In this document: positions 15,060-17,641 of the stretch, piece by piece
How positions within the stretch are numbered: the stretch's first letter is position 1
Layout of the letters: every line of letters starts with the position of its first letter
Source: SCGC-AAA252-I15 sp043822165
Lineage (GTDB): Archaea; Altiarchaeota; Altiarchaeia; IMC4; SCGC-AAA252-I15
Assembly: GCA_043822165.1 (NCBI GenBank)
Contig: JBDRCA010000063.1
Span: 1 to 17,641, forward strand
Reading direction: 5' to 3'
Length of the DNA stretch: 17,641 nucleotides
Program-made: the position numbers and the translations under genes
The notes under the pieces: model-generated
The model's database searches: none
What the model saw: only the letters and a program-made list of their open reading frames with translations
What the model was told of the DNA's origin: nothing

Positions 15060-15785
15060 TTAAGCAGGCACGCACTCGCCTTCAGGATGGGCTACAGTGC
15101 ACTGGCATTTGTGGAGTATGCCAGTAGCATCTGTAATAGCCGCGCACATACTCCATGATTCGCAGATATCCATCACACAAATTTGACAAGAAAGAGGACA
15201 ATCAGAGTTTAGGATACATGGATAGGAAGGAAGATCATGGCCTGGGGGGCAGCCACCGGATCCTTCTGGCAATTCAACGACGGGTATCTTCAAGGCTTTG
15301 CCGCAGACTGTATGAGACGTTAGCTGGCCCCCGCCGGAATGAACCTCGTTTAAGCACAAGTTAAAGTCTACGGTGGAGGAAGCCGCAGAGGCGGCAAACG
15401 CCAAAGAAAGAGAAGCCCCGGAAACAGTGTAGATGTTGGAAGCATTAACCTCGAATACGGCCAATTCCCCGGCCTTCAGAATCGCGTTCAAGTCGGTCCG
15501 CGCAACATCACCTTCATCCCCTACAGGAGACACCTCAACCCAGACCACCTCCATGGTATATGGACGCGTATTCAAGACGGTCAAAACCAAGACGCCGTCA
15601 CTGTACAAGTGAACCTGGTCGGAAACAGGCTGAACACCCGCAGCACGCAAACCCTCAAACCGGGGAACAGCCTCAGCCTCGAAAACACCCAAATGAAACA
15701 ACAGAATACCAACACTCAAAACAATAAGTATCGACCAGCCGTGCGTAATCAACCACTCAACCGCAGCCTGACCGCGAGACAACAT
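15060..15785 (-). CDS. Class III signal peptide pilin-like surface protein, copy 2
   Basis: The 241-residue paralogue begins MLSRG, then QAAVEWLITHGWSILIVLSV (class III signal, cleavage expected after Gly5). The conserved half (PRFEGLRAAGVQPVSDQVHL, GVLVLTVLNTRPYTMEVVWV) carries the N-A-S sequon in FEVNASNIYTVS. The middle has LCLNEVHSGGGQLTSHTVCG. The copy-specific cysteine module reads NSDCPLSCQICVMDICESWS, then CQC, and the protein ends at TVAHPEGECVPA without the threonine tail of copy 1. It has its own TATA-like element with spacing identical to that of copy 1. Structural prediction: N-terminal helix in membrane or filament, beta domain plus disulfide-rich module exposed outside. No processing peptidase or pilus ATPase is in the window. 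Confidence 0.85.
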   Translation of the reverse strand: MLSRGQAAVEWLITHGWSILIVLSVGILLFHLGVFEAEAVPRFEGLRAAGVQPVSDQVHLYSDGVLVLTVLNTRPYTMEVVWVEVSPVGDEGDVARTDLNAILKAGELAVFEVNASNIYTVSGASLSLAFAASAASSTVDFNLCLNEVHSGGGQLTSHTVCGKALKIPVVELPEGSGGCPPGHDLPSYPCILNSDCPLSCQICVMDICESWSMCAAITDATGILHKCQCTVAHPEGECVPA

Positions 15786-15791
15786 CTTTAT
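15768..15791. repeat. 24-bp identical start-region repeat, pilin copy 2
   Basis: Partner of the identical segment at 14999-15022; it covers the ATG, first codons and proximal leader of copy 2. Confidence 0.85.
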
Positions 15792-15815
15792 GTGTTACAA
15801 CATGAACGCGTACAC

Positions 15816-15822
15816 ATTAAAA
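15816..15822 (-). promoter_or_regulatory. TATA-like element of pilin copy 2
   Basis: On the minus strand this is ttttaat, 30 nt from the ATG, matching the element and distance upstream of copy 1. The conserved arrangement is better support than either site alone. Confidence 0.5.
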
Positions 15823-15845
15823 TCCCAGATTATTAGTCACTATAC

Positions 15846-16373
15846 TTACAGGACGCACTCTCCTTCAGGATGGTCTACCGTACATTTACACCGTGATATG
15901 GGATCATCAAAAACTGAACACCAATATGAGTTATCACAGTGCTTTATCTCTCCCCCCGACGGCTCGCAAGTCTGGCAGAGGAGCGGGCAGTCACTGTCAG
16001 TCTCGCACTCACAATAATCGCCTTGTCCACTGCACGGAGGACAAACCAATCCTTTTGGCTCGCCAAGGTATTGGATGTTACAACCCTTCCCGCATATTGT
16101 GTGGATTGTTGATTTGCCGCCGGCTATGGATGATTCGTTAATGCAGATGTGGAAGTCCACAGTCTCTGAGTTTGCCAAGACGTCGGGGATAAGCAACGCA
16201 GACGCTTCTACAACCGGTAAAATGTTGGATGCATTTACTTCGAATATGCCTAGTTCCCCGGCCTTTAAGACCGCGTTCAGATTAGTCCGTATTACATCGG
16301 TTTCATCCCGGACTGGAGACACCTCGACCCAATTCAACTCCATGGTGTAAGGCCTAGTATTCAAGACAGTCAA
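15846..16373 (-). CDS. Pilin-like copy 3, C-terminal fragment
   Basis: This open frame of 175 residues starts at a TTG overlapping the TGA of the upstream fragment (TTGA), reading MTVLNTRPYTMELNWVEVSP. It contains the N-A-S sequon (FEVNASNILPVV) and a cysteine module with CPPCSGQGDYCECETDSDCP then LLCQTC. It ends HPEGECVL. It has no signal sequence of its own. If translated by re-initiation it would be a cytosolic fragment; more likely it is only productive when the frame is restored. Confidence 0.5.
   Translation of the reverse strand: MTVLNTRPYTMELNWVEVSPVRDETDVIRTNLNAVLKAGELGIFEVNASNILPVVEASALLIPDVLANSETVDFHICINESSIAGGKSTIHTICGKGCNIQYLGEPKGLVCPPCSGQGDYCECETDSDCPLLCQTCEPSGGEIKHCDNSYWCSVFDDPISRCKCTVDHPEGECVL
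16222..16299. repeat. 78-bp tract identical between pilin copies 3 and 4
   Basis: Every base from atgttggatgcattt through ccgtattacatcg matches 17018-17095 in copy 4. It encodes most of the segment from the Asn-rich N-A-S region back through the GELGIFEV strand. The flanks differ at many positions on both sides, pointing to a recent conversion tract. Confidence 0.9.
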
Positions 16374-16582
16374 AACAAGACGCCGTCACTATACAAATGC
16401 ACCTGATCAGGAATCGGCTGAACACCCGCAGCCCGCAAACCCTCAAAACGAGGCATCGCCTCCGTATCAAAAACGCCTAAATGAAACAACAACATGCCGA
16501 CACTCAAAACAATCAAAACACTCCAACCATGCGTAATCAACCACTCAACCGCAGACTGACCTTTAGAGGGTATGTTTCCCAC
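16370..16582 (-). CDS. Pilin-like copy 3, N-terminal fragment
   Basis: A 70-residue frame begins at GTG (an in-frame TAA lies four codons upstream, and no ATG is available): MGNIPSKG, then QSAVEWLITHGWSVLIVLSV. It thus retains an intact class III signal peptide and helix, and ends after HLYSDGVLF at the frameshift stop. If made, this fragment would be a membrane-inserted or filament-competent stub lacking the exposed domain. A TATA-like element lies 23 nt upstream. Confidence 0.55.
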   Translation of the reverse strand: MGNIPSKGQSAVEWLITHGWSVLIVLSVGMLLFHLGVFDTEAMPRFEGLRAAGVQPIPDQVHLYSDGVLF

Positions 16583-16605
16583 ATTATCATATTAATGTTA
16601 ACTGC

Positions 16606-16611
16606 ATAAAA
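16606..16611 (-). promoter_or_regulatory. Possible TATA element of pilin copy 3
   Basis: On the minus strand this is ttttat, centred about 26 nt upstream of the GTG start. That would give a leaderless transcript, unlike the short-leader arrangement of copies 1 and 2. Confidence 0.35.
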
Positions 16612-16619
16612 CTTGGGTG

Positions 16620-17330
16620 TTAGTACGGTATGCATTCACCTTCCGGATGAGCCTCAGTAATTGTGCATAGATGGTATTCGAAGCCTAATTCTACGCACCC
16701 TAGAAAACCCTCACAATCTCCTTCAGTATCTGGGGGTACAAAATAGCATAGCTCGCATGCTAAGTCACAGTCACTAATACTTGTACAGCGATTACCTGGC
16801 GTTCTACTTATTGTTTCTTCAGAGACGGGTATGTTCCATGCCGTTCCGCAGAATTTGTTGGACGTGGATTGACCGCCGGCGGAATACGCCTCTTTTATAC
16901 AGAGAGTAAAGTCGGCGTATGATGACCCGGCGGAAGCACCCAAAGGAGAGAAAAACAAGGCCTCAGAGACAGAGTATATGTTGGATGCATTTACTTCGAA
17001 TATGCCTAGTTCCCCGGCCTTTAAGACCGCGTTCAGATTAGTCCGTATTACATCGCCTTCATCCCCAATGGGAGACACTTCAACCCAATGCACTTCCATC
17101 GTGTAGGGGCGAGTATTCAAGACGGTCAAAACCAAGACACCGTCACTATACAAGTGAACCTGGTCGGAAACCGGCTGAACACCAGCCGCCCGCAAACCCT
17201 CAAAACGAGGCATCGCCTGCGTGTCAAAGACACCCAAATGAAACAACACGGTCCCAACACTCAAAACAATCAATATAGACCAGCCGTGCGTAATCAACCA
17301 TTCAACCGCAGCCTGACCGCGAAACCTCAT
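16620..17330 (-). CDS. Class III signal peptide pilin-like surface protein, copy 4
   Basis: I choose the ATG at 17330 (MRFRG, then QAAVEWLITHGWSILIVLSV; 236 residues). It gives the short basic leader of the other copies and starts 1 nt after the upstream stop; a TTG 21 nt earlier would add MSFGRIK and overlap that gene. The conserved half includes PRFEGLRAAGVQPVSDQVHL and the N-A-S sequon (FEVNASNIYSVS). The variable cysteine module is the most divergent in the set (NRCTSISDCDLACELCYFVP, CEGFLGCVELG). It still ends TEAHPEGECIPY. It has no promoter of its own and is probably co-transcribed with the partial gene upstream. Confidence 0.85.
   Translation of the reverse strand: MRFRGQAAVEWLITHGWSILIVLSVGTVLFHLGVFDTQAMPRFEGLRAAGVQPVSDQVHLYSDGVLVLTVLNTRPYTMEVHWVEVSPIGDEGDVIRTNLNAVLKAGELGIFEVNASNIYSVSEALFFSPLGASAGSSYADFTLCIKEAYSAGGQSTSNKFCGTAWNIPVSEETISRTPGNRCTSISDCDLACELCYFVPPDTEGDCEGFLGCVELGFEYHLCTITEAHPEGECIPY
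17018..17095. repeat. 78-bp tract identical between pilin copies 4 and 3
   Basis: Partner of 16222-16299; identity ends abruptly at both sides within homologous but diverged coding sequence. Confidence 0.9.
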
Positions 17331-17331
17331 T

Positions 17332-17641
17332 TTAATCCGTCCAAACGACAAGTCTCGCCGACGCCGGGCCCCAGAGACTCTGGATGCCTAACTCATCGGT
17401 CGCGTCAAACCACATGGACTCGGGCTTAAAATAAGTGTCCGGGACTTCATCCCCGTTTAAATCCAACATCTCTATGACACCATCCTTCGGGTCAACATCC
17501 AGTTTCTCGTCTATGAGCCGGTACATGGCGTCATCCACCGCGTCAAAAGCATCCAAACCGGACGGCGGCTTATTCTCCACGTAGAGTATGTCAAAACAAA
17601 GATCCCTGCAGTCCGCGTCAGGCGGCACAAGATAAGTCGCA
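17332..17641 (-). CDS. C-terminal fragment of an unknown protein (5' end outside window)
   Basis: The frame is open from the window edge to TAA, covering about 102 residues (ATYL, then VPPDADCRDLCFDILYVENK). An internal GTG at the VPPD position is only a possible start, so I treat the gene as partial. It is acidic, has two cysteines close together (CRDLC), and DLNGDEVPDTYF resembles a single EF-hand/dockerin-type calcium loop. There is no membrane segment in the visible part. It ends 1 nt before pilin-like copy 4, so the two are likely co-expressed; it may be another exported or surface component. The family is not recognised. Confidence 0.6.
   Translation of the reverse strand, partial: ATYLVPPDADCRDLCFDILYVENKPPSGLDAFDAVDDAMYRLIDEKLDVDPKDGVIEMLDLNGDEVPDTYFKPESMWFDATDELGIQSLWGPASARLVVWTD

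Larger units (their letters stand above)
15846..16582 (-). pseudogene. Frameshifted pilin-like gene, copy 3
   Basis: Taken together the two fragments below reconstruct a full-length paralogue. The region is 737 nt, one base short of 246 codons. At about 16376 the plus strand reads tcaaaacaagacg, where copies 1, 2 and 4 have tcaaaaccaaga: one C (G on the coding strand) is missing. The first frame therefore stops at TGA just after SDGVLF instead of continuing VLVLTVLNTRPY. The rest of the gene is intact, with no other stop, so the lesion is recent, reversible, or a sequencing error. Confidence 0.8.

Noticed and set aside
16365..16385. Programmed ribosomal frameshift in pilin copy 3
   Set aside because: A -1 slip on TTTT would restore the frame, but there is no canonical slippery heptamer or obvious downstream structure, and the intact paralogues have no such site. 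A deletion or sequencing error is simpler.
14267..17351. CRISPR-like or transposon-derived repeats
   Set aside because: The repeated DNA is long, imperfect and entirely coding, with paralogous proteins in one frame. There are no short regular spacers, transposase or terminal inverted repeats.

Overview
This is a compact archaeal chromosome segment (roughly 50-55% GC by eye). Support for Archaea: several proteins carry a class III (type IV pilin-like) signal peptide; there is a beta-CASP nuclease of the archaeal aCPSF2 type; and many genes have a TATA-like element about 25-34 nt upstream of the start codon with no Shine-Dalgarno sequence, as expected for leaderless or nearly leaderless transcripts. 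The EWLITHGWSILIVLSVG type of signal helix resembles proteins of DPANN and related lineages (Diapherotrites, Micrarchaeota, Altiarchaeota and others), but I cannot place the organism more precisely. Genes are packed with 0-60 nt gaps or short overlaps. There is no gene-free stretch above 300 bases, and I saw no rRNA, tRNA, CRISPR array or insertion sequence.

Layout. (1) 1-1112, plus strand: the 3' part of a membrane-anchored VWA / GATase-like protein. (2) 6430-1116, minus strand: a tight five-gene operon for a TPR-AAA+ ATPase, an iron-sulfur flavoprotein, an acylphosphatase, a secreted and membrane-anchored FG-GAP beta-propeller, and a GT-B glycosyltransferase. (3) 6482-8307, plus strand: prephenate dehydrogenase (TyrA) with an unexpected C-terminal domain resembling the FDX-ACB domain of PheRS beta, overlapping a SLOG/TIGR00725-type gene by GTGA. 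The AAA+ and tyrA genes diverge from a 51-bp gap with one central TATA-like element. (4) 10953-8291, minus strand: an aCPSF2-like beta-CASP nuclease and a conserved protein that may be ATP-grasp-like. (5) 10984-12205, plus strand: an AsnB-like PP-loop enzyme without the glutaminase domain, and a small two-TM protein. (6) 12240-14238, plus strand: a TPM (YgcG-type) protein, a degenerate nucleotidyltransferase-like protein and LemA, a trio also seen in bacteria.

(7) 17641-14267, minus strand: four tandem paralogous pilin-like surface proteins, led by a partial gene at the window edge. All four share a class III signal peptide, an almost invariant first half with a conserved N-A-S sequon, and a final HPEGEC motif. 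Between these lies a highly divergent cysteine-rich module. Copy 3 is broken by a single-base deletion. Copies 3 and 4 share a 78-bp identical tract inside otherwise diverged sequence, and copies 1 and 2 share promoter-proximal sequence. This looks like a locus that diversifies by duplication and gene conversion, perhaps with on/off switching. It and the TyrA-FDX-ACB fusion are the most interesting items in the window.
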